DNA of 64,000 nucleotides, from assembly GCF_018424605.1 (NCBI RefSeq), contig NZ_QTKT01000003.1:372001-436000 (forward strand). The letters run 5' to 3'. A program made the translations under genes and the position numbers. The stretch's first letter is position 1. Each line of letters starts with the position of its first letter. The notes under the pieces were generated by a model, which saw only the letters and a program-made list of their open reading frames with translations, was not told where the DNA came from and searched no databases. Source of the DNA: Marinobacter lipolyticus (lineage in GTDB: Bacteria; Pseudomonadota; Gammaproteobacteria; Pseudomonadales; Oleiphilaceae). Positions 16,157 to 23,492 of this stretch are shown here, in pieces.

Positions 16157-17410
16157 TCACGCGGCGTCGCAGTAAGGTTTGCCAAAGGCCAGATGGGCCC
16201 GGTAGGCGCTGATGTCATCGCCTTGTTGAATGCGTTCGCTGTACCAGGGGCCGTTGGTGGTTTCGCCGAACAGCACCGCGCCGGTCAGGCGCTGGTCGCG
16301 AACCAGCAGCCGGCAATAGTGTCGGGTTTCATGGTCCTGCCAGATCACCGATTCGGTGTCGCCGTCCGGCTGGGTCTGGCCGCAGGAAAATATGGGAATG
16401 CCGCTGATTTTCAGGCGTGTAGCTATCACTGCAGGCTCGAACGCGGCGGTGCTGGTGTTGTCACACAGCGCCTGTGCCAGCACCTCGGCCTGCTGATACC
16501 CGGGTTCCACCAGCCCGAAGGTGTGCTCGCCCACCTGGCAGCATTCGCCAAGAGCAAAAATGGCCGGGTCGCTGGTTTGCAGCCGGGAATCGACGACAAT
16601 GGCGCGGTCGCAGGCCAGGCCGGCGGTATCGGCCAGAGCGATGTTGGGGCTGATGCCGGCGGCAATCACCACCAGGTCGGTGCTGATGAGGGTTTCGTCG
16701 TCCAGTTGAACCGCGCGCACCGAATCCCGCCCCAGCAGCGCCGCCGGCGATGTGCGGGTGCGGATGGTCAGCCCCCGCTCGGTCAGCGCCGTTTCCAGCA
16801 GGGCACCCCCGGTGGAATCCAGCTGGCGGTTCAGCAGATGACTGCTGCGATGCAGCACGGTCACGGCCATGCCCCTGCTACGCAGCCCTTCGGCGGCTTC
16901 CAGACCGAGAAAGCCGCCGCCGATGACCACCGCGCGACGATGGCGCTGGCTGATATCAATGAGTTTGCGGGTGTCCCGCAGGTCGCGGAAGCCCACCACG
17001 CCCGCCAGGTCCTCACCGTCAATGCCGAGACGGGCGGATCGGGAGCCGGTGGCGATCACCAGGCTCGAGTAGCACTGGACCCGTCCGCCGGCGGTGACGA
17101 CCGTGTTGTTGTCGCGGTCGATCGCGGTCACCGGGTCGCCCTGGTGTACCTCGATGTTGTGCCTGTGATACCACTCGGGCGCTTGCAGGCACAGGCTGTC
17201 TTCACTGGCGTCGCCGGCAAGCAACGCCGACAGCTGAATGCGGTTGTAGGCCGGGCAGGCTTCGCCGTTGAACACCACGATACGCCCGAACGGCTGGCGC
17301 GGTTGCGCCACCAGTCTTTCCAGCAGGCGTTGCGCCACCATGCCGTGGCCGCAGACAACCAGGGTGTTCTCGGACGGGGTGGTCAAAGAGTTATGCCCTG
17401 CGGTGGTCAT
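16157..17410 (-). CDS. NAD(P)/FAD-dependent reductase, probable electron-transfer subunit of nitrate assimilation
   Basis: About 417 residues from ATG at 17410 (AAGGA nine bases upstream). It resembles the first half of NirB: FAD motif LVVCGHGMVAQRL, NAD motif AVVIGGGFLGLEAAEGLRSRG and second FAD motif SDPAIFALGECCQVGEH. The iron-sulfur and siroheme domains are absent. Such stand-alone flavoproteins deliver NADH electrons to the NasA catalytic subunit (NasC of Klebsiella and relatives), and that is the likely role because no other small subunit for NasA is present. It is first in the operon, after a sigma-54 promoter and an attenuator leader. Confidence 0.8.
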   Translation of the reverse strand: MTTAGHNSLTTPSENTLVVCGHGMVAQRLLERLVAQPRQPFGRIVVFNGEACPAYNRIQLSALLAGDASEDSLCLQAPEWYHRHNIEVHQGDPVTAIDRDNNTVVTAGGRVQCYSSLVIATGSRSARLGIDGEDLAGVVGFRDLRDTRKLIDISQRHRRAVVIGGGFLGLEAAEGLRSRGMAVTVLHRSSHLLNRQLDSTGGALLETALTERGLTIRTRTSPAALLGRDSVRAVQLDDETLISTDLVVIAAGISPNIALADTAGLACDRAIVVDSRLQTSDPAIFALGECCQVGEHTFGLVEPGYQQAEVLAQALCDNTSTAAFEPAVIATRLKISGIPIFSCGQTQPDGDTESVIWQDHETRHYCRLLVRDQRLTGAVLFGETTNGPWYSERIQQGDDISAYRAHLAFGKPYCDAA

Positions 17411-17445
17411 GTTCGCTGTCCTTTCCCGGCGTGATTCCAGCCCAA

Positions 17446-17492
17446 CAAAAAAAGCCGGACATCTCCTCCCCGAAGGGACTCGATGGTCCGGC
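17446..17492 (-). terminator. Attenuator terminator in the FAD reductase-nirBD leader
   Basis: On the minus strand a GCCGGACC.../...GTCCGGC stem (17454-17492) is followed by seven or more T residues (17446-17453), 36 bases before the start codon at 17410. A terminator placed ahead of the first gene implies regulated read-through. Confidence 0.85.
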
Positions 17493-17540
17493 ACCAATGC
17501 CAACAACAATGATCTGATGGTCCGGCCGATCCATGGCCGG
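17488..17540 (-). promoter_or_regulatory. ANTAR-type antitermination stem-loops in the FAD reductase-nirBD leader
   Basis: Reading the minus strand, a first stem CCGGCC/GGCCGG (17522-17540) encloses AUGGAUC. A second stem UUGGC/GCCGG (17488-17503) encloses the hexaloop AUUGGU. Both loops have A at position 1 and G at position 4, the hallmark of RNA bound by ANTAR-domain proteins. The 3' arm of the second stem is part of the 5' arm of the terminator, so the two structures exclude one another. NasT encoded at 22452-23072 is the obvious ligand. Confidence 0.75.
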
Positions 17541-17564
17541 GACATTCTTCCCTGTTTCTACTGT

Positions 17565-17580
17565 TGCTAACTCCGTGCCA
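17565..17580 (-). promoter_or_regulatory. Sigma-54 promoter of the FAD reductase-nirB-nirD operon
   Basis: TGGCACGGAGTTAGCA on the minus strand matches the -24/-12 consensus TGGCAC-N5-TTGCW at all but one position (TAGC for TTGC), with the required GG-N10-GC spacing. The start site should be near 17555, giving a leader of about 145 bases. Confidence 0.8.
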
Positions 17581-17608
17581 GTTTCACGAAGTCAACGTAA
17601 ACAATGGC

Positions 17609-18535
17609 TTAGGCGTTCTCCTCCGCAGGCTGAGCGAGCGCTGTGCGCCCGGACGGGGCGGCGTGCACCGTGAAGGTGCCGGCGTCGCCGTCCGCTTCCT
17701 CCGTGGCGCTGTCGGCACCGGGCTCGGTCCGGGGCGGCGTCTGCTTGGCGGGGAAGCTCTGCTTCTCATAGAGGAACGACAACACCGCCTGGCGGTAGTG
17801 CACGTACTCGGGATGATCCGCCAGGGCTACGCGGTTGCGGGGTCGGGGCAGCTTGATGTGCAGCTCCTCACCGACGGTGGCTGCGGGCCCGTTGGTCATC
17901 ATCACGATGCGGTCTGACAACAGCACCGCTTCATCCACATCGTGGGTAATCATGATCACCGTGCTGTTCAGATCCTGCTGGATCTCCATCAGTGAATCCT
18001 GCAGGTGCGCCCGGGTCAGCGCATCCAGCGCGCCGAAGGGTTCGTCCATCAGCAGCACGCTGGGTTTCATCGCCAGCGCCCGGGCAATACCCACCCGCTG
18101 TGCCATGCCACCGGAAATCTCGCCGGGTCGCTTGTCCAGGGCGTGCCCCATGTTCACCAGGTTCAGGTTATGCAGTATCCAGTCGCGGCGCTCGGCTTTG
18201 CTCATGGACTTGCGGAACACCTGCTGCACCGCCAGTTCGACGTTCTCGTAAACGGTCAGCCAGGGCATCAGCGAATGGTTCTGGAATACCACCGCGCGCT
18301 CCGGCCCCGGGGTATTGACCTCATGGCCGTCCAGCACACAGCCGCCGCGGGTGGCCTGCAGCAGCCCGGCGACAATGTTCAGTACGGTGGATTTACCGCA
18401 GCCGGAATGCCCGATCAGGGATACAAACTCCCCCTTGCGGATCTTCAGATCCACATTCTCCAGTGCGATGAACGGCCCGGTCGGGGTGTCGAAGGCCATT
18501 TGAACGTTGGTTAGTTCGAGATGGGGCTTGCTCAT
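17609..18535 (-). CDS. Nitrate ABC transporter, ATP-binding protein
   Basis: About 308 residues from ATG at 18535, preceded by AGGAAACAGCT. An ATG at 18556 fused to the upstream stop (TAATG) would add seven residues. Walker A is GHSGCGKST, the signature motif is [16 protein letters not shown], and Walker B is LLMDEPFGALD followed by the H-loop MITHDVDEA. It belongs to the NrtD/SsuB/TauB group and energises nitrate uptake with the permease and binding protein just upstream. The C-terminal 45 residues are a low-complexity acidic extension (TEEADGDAG) not needed for ATPase function. The 3' end carries an NtrC-like site for the next operon. Confidence 0.92.
   Translation of the reverse strand: MSKPHLELTNVQMAFDTPTGPFIALENVDLKIRKGEFVSLIGHSGCGKSTVLNIVAGLLQATRGGCVLDGHEVNTPGPERAVVFQNHSLMPWLTVYENVELAVQQVFRKSMSKAERRDWILHNLNLVNMGHALDKRPGEISGGMAQRVGIARALAMKPSVLLMDEPFGALDALTRAHLQDSLMEIQQDLNSTVIMITHDVDEAVLLSDRIVMMTNGPAATVGEELHIKLPRPRNRVALADHPEYVHYRQAVLSFLYEKQSFPAKQTPPRTEPGADSATEEADGDAGTFTVHAAPSGRTALAQPAEENA
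17665..17679. promoter_or_regulatory. NtrC-type binding site upstream of the nirB operon
   Basis: GCACCGTGAAGGTGC matches GCACY-N5-GGTGC exactly. It lies inside the ATPase gene, 85 bp upstream of the sigma-54 promoter at 17565-17580, a normal enhancer distance. Confidence 0.6.
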
Positions 18536-18555
18536 AGCTGTTTCCTCAACTGACA

Positions 18556-19563
18556 TTATTCGTTCCAGGCCACTTTCTTCTGCACCAGCAGCATGATGCG
18601 ATCCAGCAGAAAGCCGATAAAGCCGATGGCCAGTACCGCCACCATGATCCGGCTCAGGGACTGGCTGCTGCCGTTCTGGAACTCATCCCACACGAACTTG
18701 CCCAGCCCCGGACTCTGGGCCAGCATCTCGGCGGCGATCAGTACCATCCAGGCAATGCCCAGCGACACCCGCAGGCCGGTGAAGATCATCGGGATCGACG
18801 ACGGCAGCACCACCTTGCGAACGTGAGTCCAGAACGACAGCTGCAACACCTTGGAGACGTTCAGCAGGTCCGGATTGACCGCCGCCACGCCCACGCTGGT
18901 GTTGATCAGGGTGGGCCACAGGCTGCACAGGGTCACGGTGATCATCGAGGTCAGGAATGACTTCTCGAACATCGGGTCGTCGCTGACGTAGGTGGCGGAC
19001 ACCACCATGGTGACCAGCGGCAGCCACGCCAGCGGCGACACCGGCTTGAAGATCTGGATCAGCGGATTGACGGCCGCCGAGAAGTGTCGGTTCAGCCCGA
19101 TGATGATGCCGAGTGGTACCGCGATCACGGTGGCCAGCATAAACCCGGCCAGCACCGTGCCCAGGCTGGTGACGATCTGATCAAGGAACGTCGGTGCGCC
19201 GGGATAGTCGCGGATCTTCACCTCCGCCTCGGGATTCTCCGCCAGAATGCGTTCGTTGCGCTGTTCCTGCATGGTGACGAATTTTGCTGCCCGATCGCGC
19301 TGATCACTGTGCTCCTGCCACAGCTGGCCGGATTGCTCCAGCACCTGGGCCGGCCCCGGAAAGGCCCCAAGGGAGGTCTCCACCTGGGGCGCCGCCAGAT
19401 GCCAGAAACCCAGGAACAGCAGGATACCGATGGCCGGCAACAGCAGCTGGCGGGCGGTGCTGGCCAGGTTGCGCGCGGTCAGTTTGTCGCTGACGGCGCG
19501 CAGCCATTGCTGGGCCTGGGCCAGCGGGCGGCTTGGATTGTGGGTCTGATTGAACGTGGTCAT
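18556..19563 (-). CDS. nrtB: Nitrate ABC transporter permease
   Basis: 335 residues. A membrane helix (about 35-55, LLLPAIGILLFLGFWHLAAP) is followed by a periplasmic insert and a typical BPD_transp_1 core of five or so helices. The EAA-like loop is near SKVLQLSFWTHVRKVVLPSSIP, then FTGLRVSLGIAWMVLIAAEML. It is the NrtB/CmpB/TauC-type inner-membrane channel for nitrate. Its stop overlaps the possible upstream ATG of the ATPase gene, and nrtA lies 22 bp upstream, so the three are one operon. The long N-terminal segment between helix 1 and the core (residues 60-140) is characteristic of this nitrate subgroup. Confidence 0.92.
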   Translation of the reverse strand: MTTFNQTHNPSRPLAQAQQWLRAVSDKLTARNLASTARQLLLPAIGILLFLGFWHLAAPQVETSLGAFPGPAQVLEQSGQLWQEHSDQRDRAAKFVTMQEQRNERILAENPEAEVKIRDYPGAPTFLDQIVTSLGTVLAGFMLATVIAVPLGIIIGLNRHFSAAVNPLIQIFKPVSPLAWLPLVTMVVSATYVSDDPMFEKSFLTSMITVTLCSLWPTLINTSVGVAAVNPDLLNVSKVLQLSFWTHVRKVVLPSSIPMIFTGLRVSLGIAWMVLIAAEMLAQSPGLGKFVWDEFQNGSSQSLSRIMVAVLAIGFIGFLLDRIMLLVQKKVAWNE

Positions 19564-19585
19564 GTGATGTCTCCTGCCCCCGGTT

Positions 19586-20956
19586 TCAGGGGGTTTCTGA
19601 TCCTTTCAGGCCGATCTCGAAGCTGTCGATGTAGGCGTTCGGCTCCCTTGGGGTAAACGCCACGCCGTCGATCAGTTCGCCCTGGAAGGGGCGGACGAAA
19701 TTCTCGCCCTCAAGGTCCGGGAAGTCCTCGGCACTGAGGGTGCCATCGGCGATCAGCGAGCGGGCGGCTTCGGCGTAGATGTCGGCGCGGTAGACCTTGG
19801 CGGCCGTCTCCATGTACCAGTCATCGGACTTGGGTTCCGCAATCTGGCCCCAGCGGCGCATCTGGCTGAGATACCAGATGGCGTCGGACGGGTACGGGTA
19901 GGTGGCGAAATGACGGAAGAACACGTTGAAATCCGGTACCTCACGCACGTCGCCTTTCTCATACTCGAAGGTGCCGGTCATCGAGTTGGCGATGACTTCC
20001 TCATCGGCCCCCACGTAGCTGGAGCGGGCCAGGATCTTGACCGCTTCCGCGCGGTTGGCATTGTCATTCTCGTCGAGCCAGTGGGCCGCACGGATCAGGG
20101 CCCGCAACAGACGCAGGTGGGTATTGGGGTACTGCTCGGCCCAGTCTTCGGTCACCCCGAACACTTTTTCCGGGTTGTTGGGCCAGATCTCGTAATCGGT
20201 GATCACCGGCACGCCGATGCCCTTGAACACCGCCTGCTGATTCCACGGCTCACCCACGCAATAGCCCTGGATGGTGCCGGCCTCCATGGTCGCTGGCATC
20301 TGCGGTGGTGGCGTGACGGACAGATGCACATCCGCCTTCAGGGTGCCGCTGGTGTCGCCGCGCTGGGGGGCGTAGAAACCCGGGTTCAGGCCACCGGCGG
20401 CCAGCCAGTAGCGCAGCTCGTAATTGTGGGTGGAGACCGGGAACACCATGCCCATGCGGAAGCGTTCGCCGTTGTCGCGGTAGTGTTCGATGACCGGTTT
20501 GAGGGCGGCGGCACTGATGGGGTGGGCCGGCTGGCCGTCGGCGTTATCGTCGATGTGCGGGCGCATCTGCTCCCACACATCGTTGGAGACGGTGATGCCG
20601 TTGCCGTTCAGGTCCATACTGAAGGCGGTGATGATGTCGGCCTGGGTGCCGTAGCCGATGGTTGCGCCCAGCGGCTGGCCCGCGAGCATGTGGGCCCCGT
20701 CCAGGGAGCCGGTGACCACGCCATCCAGCAGCACTTTCCAGTTGGCCTGGGCTTCCAGCTCCACAAACAACCCTTCATCCATGAAGAAGCCCTGCTCCCA
20801 CGCGATGGCCAGGGGAGCCATATCCGTGAGCTTGATAAAGCCCAGTTTCAGGTCTGGTTTCTCCGCCGGTCCGATCTCGGCCTGGGCAGTCGCGGCGCCG
20901 GCCAGCAGCAGGGTGGAGGCGGTCAGTACTCTGATTATCGTTAGTCCGGATGTCAT
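19586..20956 (-). CDS. nrtA: Nitrate-binding protein of ABC transporter
   Basis: 456 residues, with a signal peptide ([21 protein letters not shown], cut near residue 26). The mature protein begins [31 protein letters not shown], the usual opening of the NrtA/CmpA family. It continues with [37 protein letters not shown] and [20 protein letters not shown], the family's ligand-site segments. It binds nitrate (and perhaps nitrite) in the periplasm and hands it to NrtB. It is the first gene of the operon, behind a sigma-54 promoter and a leader with a terminator that NasT can be expected to override. Confidence 0.94.
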   Translation of the reverse strand: MTSGLTIIRVLTASTLLLAGAATAQAEIGPAEKPDLKLGFIKLTDMAPLAIAWEQGFFMDEGLFVELEAQANWKVLLDGVVTGSLDGAHMLAGQPLGATIGYGTQADIITAFSMDLNGNGITVSNDVWEQMRPHIDDNADGQPAHPISAAALKPVIEHYRDNGERFRMGMVFPVSTHNYELRYWLAAGGLNPGFYAPQRGDTSGTLKADVHLSVTPPPQMPATMEAGTIQGYCVGEPWNQQAVFKGIGVPVITDYEIWPNNPEKVFGVTEDWAEQYPNTHLRLLRALIRAAHWLDENDNANRAEAVKILARSSYVGADEEVIANSMTGTFEYEKGDVREVPDFNVFFRHFATYPYPSDAIWYLSQMRRWGQIAEPKSDDWYMETAAKVYRADIYAEAARSLIADGTLSAEDFPDLEGENFVRPFQGELIDGVAFTPREPNAYIDSFEIGLKGSETP

Positions 20957-20983
20957 GGGTGTCTCCTGACGTTGTTCAGTCCC

Positions 20984-21021
20984 AAAAAAAACGCCTGCTA
21001 CCCTGGGGAGGGGAGCAGGCG
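20984..21021 (-). terminator. Attenuator terminator in the nrtA leader
   Basis: The minus strand reads CGCCTGCT, a 14-base loop, AGCAGGCG and then eight T residues: a perfect 8 bp stem (20992-21021) with its T tract at 20984-20991, 27 bases before the nrtA start. Confidence 0.92.
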
Positions 21022-21031
21022 CCTGTGCCTG
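21016..21031 (-). promoter_or_regulatory. ANTAR-type stem-loop in the nrtA leader
   Basis: The minus strand has CAGGC-ACAGGC-GCCTG: a perfect 5 bp stem with a hexaloop whose positions 1 and 4 are A and G. Its 3' arm (GCCTG) is the 5' arm of the terminator stem, so formation of one prevents the other. A first stem-loop is less clear. GCC-AACGACA-GGC at 21065-21077 lies almost on the predicted start site; AACG/CGTT around ACAGGCAA is an alternative. Confidence 0.78.
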
Positions 21032-21085
21032 GGAATGGAATTTGTGATCTGGGTGGTGAACGTTGCCTGTCGTTGGCTCTGTCTC

Positions 21086-21101
21086 TGCAGGCCCTGTGCC
21101 A
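21086..21101 (-). promoter_or_regulatory. Sigma-54 promoter of the nrtA operon
   Basis: TGGCACAGGGCCTGCA on the minus strand fits TGGCAC-N5-TTGCW with one mismatch (CTGC) and the correct spacing. Transcription should begin near 21075. A half-site GCACC (21187-21191, minus) lies about 85 bp upstream, but no full NtrC palindrome was found. Confidence 0.8.
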
Positions 21102-21192
21102 GTTTTCCATCATTATGAAATTAAAGGGTATTTCGTTTTTCCGGTCTGAGTGCTGCGGGAGGATGGCCGGTATTCGGAGCAATTTTGGTGCG

Positions 21193-22422
21193 TCAGGCCT
21201 CATTTGCGGGCAGCGATGAGGCGGGCCCGTCGCACCGCCAGTCGTGACGCTGGTCGCCCAACAGATAGTCGCCAGCGACGTTCACCGGACCGAACTGGCC
21301 GTTGAGAACAAACGGGCGCTGGTGCTGCCCTTCGGTCTTGCTGTCGATCACCGGTGTGTCGATACCCAGCGAGCCCGCGGCGTCGCGGAAAATATCGGGG
21401 CGGACAATGTCCCGCAGCGCGTCATTGTCGATGCTGTCCAGCTGCCGATGGGCGATCAGTCGCGTAGCCAGCCAGTGGGCCTGCGACAGCCATGGGAAAT
21501 TGGCGGAGTGACGGAAGAAATGCTGGTGCAGCCCGGGATGAAACGGAGTGCGGCCGTCGGAATGCAGGGGAAACTGCTCACCGATGTTGCGGTCGAAGTA
21601 TTCTCCAAGGTATTCCGGCTGCGACAGAATCTGCGCCAGCATGGCGTGGTTGTCGCTGCAGTCCAGCCAGCGGCAGGCCACAAGCAGGGCGCGGATCAGA
21701 TGGCGATGCATCTCCTGGTGCTGAGCGGCCCAGTCGCTGCGAACCCCGACAACCTTCTCCGGTGCGTTCTGCCAGATCTGGTGACCAGAATGCAGGATGT
21801 GCCCGAGCCTGCGGCGTTCCAGCACACTGTTCCACGGCTCGCCCACGCAGCAGCCCTCAATGGCGCCGCTTTGCAGCGCGTCCATCATCTGCACCGGTGA
21901 TACCGGAATGATGTGAAAATCCTGGCCATGGATGGCGCCGGCGGAATCCAGCCAGTCCCTTAACTGCAGGTCGTGGCTGGACCAGGGCGCCACCGAGGCC
22001 AGGCGTATCGGTTGCTGGCGCTGGCGCGCCACGGCCACCAGGGCGCGGGCGGTTTCGATGGGTTTCAGCAGGTTGGCGTTCGTCTGCAAAATGCGGTCAA
22101 ACAGGTGGTTGCCGAGGGTGATACCGTTACCGTTGCGGCTCAGCACCATGGCGGACGTGATCGGGATCCGCGGGCGGTCGCTGGCGAGGGACATGCTCAG
22201 GGGCATCGGTGCCAGCATCTGGCCGCCCTCCAGCAAGCCGAAGCTGACCTTGTCCCGCAGGGACGCCCAGGAACTCTCCCGCACCAACTCCACCCGCAGT
22301 CCTTCGGCTTCAAACAGACCCAGTTCTTCGGCCATGATCAGCGGCGCGCTGTCCAGCAGCGGCACGAATCCCAGCCGCAGGTGGAAACCGGAGCGTGGAT
22401 GGAGGGGCGTGGGGGTGACCAT
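21193..22422 (-). CDS. nasS: Nitrate/nitrite sensor NasS (cytoplasmic NrtA-like protein)
   Basis: 409 residues, homologous in pattern to NrtA (LRLGFVPLLDSAPLIMAEELGLFEAEGL ... IEGCCVGEPWNSVLE) but without any signal peptide, so cytoplasmic. NasS proteins bind nitrate or nitrite. Without ligand they hold NasT in an inactive complex, and with ligand they release it. It follows nasT by 29 bp on the same strand, as expected for a stoichiometric pair, although nasT is the promoter-proximal gene here. The DNA just beyond its stop carries the promoter of the nrtA operon. Confidence 0.92.
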   Translation of the reverse strand: MVTPTPLHPRSGFHLRLGFVPLLDSAPLIMAEELGLFEAEGLRVELVRESSWASLRDKVSFGLLEGGQMLAPMPLSMSLASDRPRIPITSAMVLSRNGNGITLGNHLFDRILQTNANLLKPIETARALVAVARQRQQPIRLASVAPWSSHDLQLRDWLDSAGAIHGQDFHIIPVSPVQMMDALQSGAIEGCCVGEPWNSVLERRRLGHILHSGHQIWQNAPEKVVGVRSDWAAQHQEMHRHLIRALLVACRWLDCSDNHAMLAQILSQPEYLGEYFDRNIGEQFPLHSDGRTPFHPGLHQHFFRHSANFPWLSQAHWLATRLIAHRQLDSIDNDALRDIVRPDIFRDAAGSLGIDTPVIDSKTEGQHQRPFVLNGQFGPVNVAGDYLLGDQRHDWRCDGPASSLPANEA

Positions 22423-22451
22423 GGTTTCAGTGACCTCGTTGCCGCATTACG

Positions 22452-23072
22452 TTAGCCGGCCTGGCGGACGGCCACAGTGTCTGCGGGCTCGCCAATCAGG
22501 GTGATGATGCGTCTGGCCATGTCCGATAGCCGCTCGCTGTGGTCCATGGCGGTAGAGCGCAGGATCTGGAACGCAGTGTTCTCGTCACAGCCCTCCCGTT
22601 TCATGATCAGTCCCTTGGCCCGTTCGATGATCTTGCGGTCTTCCAGTGCGCTGCGGGTCTGCGCGAGTTCGGCGCGCAGGGCCTGGAAGGATTCGAACTG
22701 GGCAATGGCGGAATCAATAATGGAGCGGACACTGTCCGGCTTGACACCATCCACCACGTAAGCGCTGACACCGGCGCGCACCGCCGCCTGAATGGTGGCG
22801 CGATCCCCGGGTTCATCGGCGAAGAACACGATAGGCCTGGGGGCATGATCATTCAGGGTGCTCATGTTTTCCAGGGTGTCGCGATCGGGTGATTCCATAT
22901 CGATGATCACCATGTCCGGCTGGTCGCGGGCGACGGCGGCGGTCAGACCCGTGGCGTCGGGACGCTGGCGAATGACTTCGTGACCACTGTGGGTCAACGC
23001 AGCGCAGACCTGGCTGGCCCGCTGCGGGTTGTTGTCGATCAGCAGTATGCGTAGTGACTCTGATGACTGCAT
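22452..23072 (-). CDS. nasT: Transcription antiterminator NasT (response-regulator-like plus ANTAR domain)
   Basis: 206 residues. Residues 1-125 form a receiver-like domain (LRILLIDNNPQRASQVCAAL; D55 in VIIDMESPD; lysine of VKPDSV). A short coiled coil follows (FESFQALRAELAQTRSALED). The C-terminal ANTAR domain reads RKIIERAKGLIMKREGCDENTAFQILRSTAMDHSERLSDMARRII, with the conserved alanine, lysine, glycine and methionine positions. NasT binds paired stem-loops with A1/G4 hexaloops in leader RNA and prevents terminator formation. Four leaders in this window are likely targets. It is partnered with nasS directly downstream. Confidence 0.94.
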   Translation of the reverse strand: MQSSESLRILLIDNNPQRASQVCAALTHSGHEVIRQRPDATGLTAAVARDQPDMVIIDMESPDRDTLENMSTLNDHAPRPIVFFADEPGDRATIQAAVRAGVSAYVVDGVKPDSVRSIIDSAIAQFESFQALRAELAQTRSALEDRKIIERAKGLIMKREGCDENTAFQILRSTAMDHSERLSDMARRIITLIGEPADTVAVRQAG

Positions 23073-23236
23073 GGTGTTCCCTCAAATTCCCAATTCGTAT
23101 GGGTTCGCTGGAGCAAAATGTCTGCCATTGGTGCTGAATAGCGGTAAAACAGGGATTTAGATGCTTTTTTACGGGCTTCAGCGCCCCTGGAAAGGTGCCT
23201 GGCGTGCGTCGCCCCGGTGCGCTGATGCCGCGCTGT

Positions 23237-23251
23237 GCACCAGAATGTTGC
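23237..23251. promoter_or_regulatory. NtrC-type binding site upstream of nasA
   Basis: GCACCAGAATGTTGC fits GCACY-N5-GGTGC with one mismatch. Its distance to the -24/-12 promoter is 67 bp. A half-site GGTGC also occurs near 23216. Confidence 0.5.
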
Positions 23252-23318
23252 CGCTGGTCGCCCGCCGGGCGGCACTGAGGCGGGCATGGATGGCGGGTTG
23301 GCGGGGTTTCCCGCGCTT

Positions 23319-23334
23319 TGGCCTCCGATTTGCT
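23319..23334 (+). promoter_or_regulatory. Sigma-54 promoter of nasA
   Basis: TGGCCTCCGATTTGCT keeps the TGGC and TTGCT blocks at exact sigma-54 spacing; the -24 box differs at two less conserved positions (CT for AC). The start site is predicted near 23345, giving a leader of about 148 bases. Confidence 0.7.
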
Positions 23335-23407
23335 TTACTCAATGCATTACCAACAAGGATTCCGCCATTCTGACACCCCGTGTTTGTCCAGAATGACCCT
23401 GAACACA

Positions 23408-23449
23408 GGCAACGAAGCCCGCCATGATCCGGCCGCCAACGCACCCGGA
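23408..23449 (+). promoter_or_regulatory. ANTAR-like hairpin and antiterminator in the nasA leader
   Basis: GGC-AACGAA-GCC (23408-23419) has an A1/G4 hexaloop. Downstream, TCCGG (23428-23432) can pair with CCGGA (23445-23449), which would use up the 5' arm of the terminator. No second canonical hexaloop hairpin was found, although the hexamer AACGCA (A1, G4) lies inside the antiterminator loop. The arrangement is less regular than in the other three leaders. Confidence 0.5.
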
Positions 23450-23466
23450 CCATGCCGGGCTTTTTT
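23444..23466 (+). terminator. Attenuator terminator in the nasA leader
   Basis: CCCGG-ACCATG-CCGGG followed by C and six T residues, 27 bases before the nasA start. It looks like an intrinsic terminator ahead of the gene, as in the other nitrate operons here. Confidence 0.8.
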
Positions 23467-23492
23467 GTTGCCGTCCGATATCTGGAGTACCC

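Larger units (their letters stand above)
23073..23492. other. nasT-nasA divergent intergenic region with nasA control elements
   Basis: 420 bases between the divergent nasT and nasA genes. It contains an NtrC-like palindrome (23237-23251), a sigma-54 promoter (23319-23334), a hairpin CATTCTG/CAGAATG at about 23364-23393, an ANTAR-like hexaloop hairpin (23408-23419), an alternative antiterminator stem and an intrinsic terminator (23444-23466). No gene is evident. The nasT promoter must also lie here but was not identified. Confidence 0.7.

Noticed and set aside
13761-17434. Very long open frames on the plus strand opposite nirB and the FAD reductase (about 390-430 codons)
   Set aside because: They are antisense shadows of strongly conserved genes with high third-position GC. 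Their translations are low-complexity and lack any family motif.
21102-21191. Full NtrC site upstream of the nrtA promoter
   Set aside because: Only one half-site (GCACC) is present; the second half (TGCTC) does not fit GGTGC.
23424-23492. Upstream start of nasA at 23424
   Set aside because: The added codons cross the attenuator terminator, and the ribosome site GGAG is positioned for 23493.
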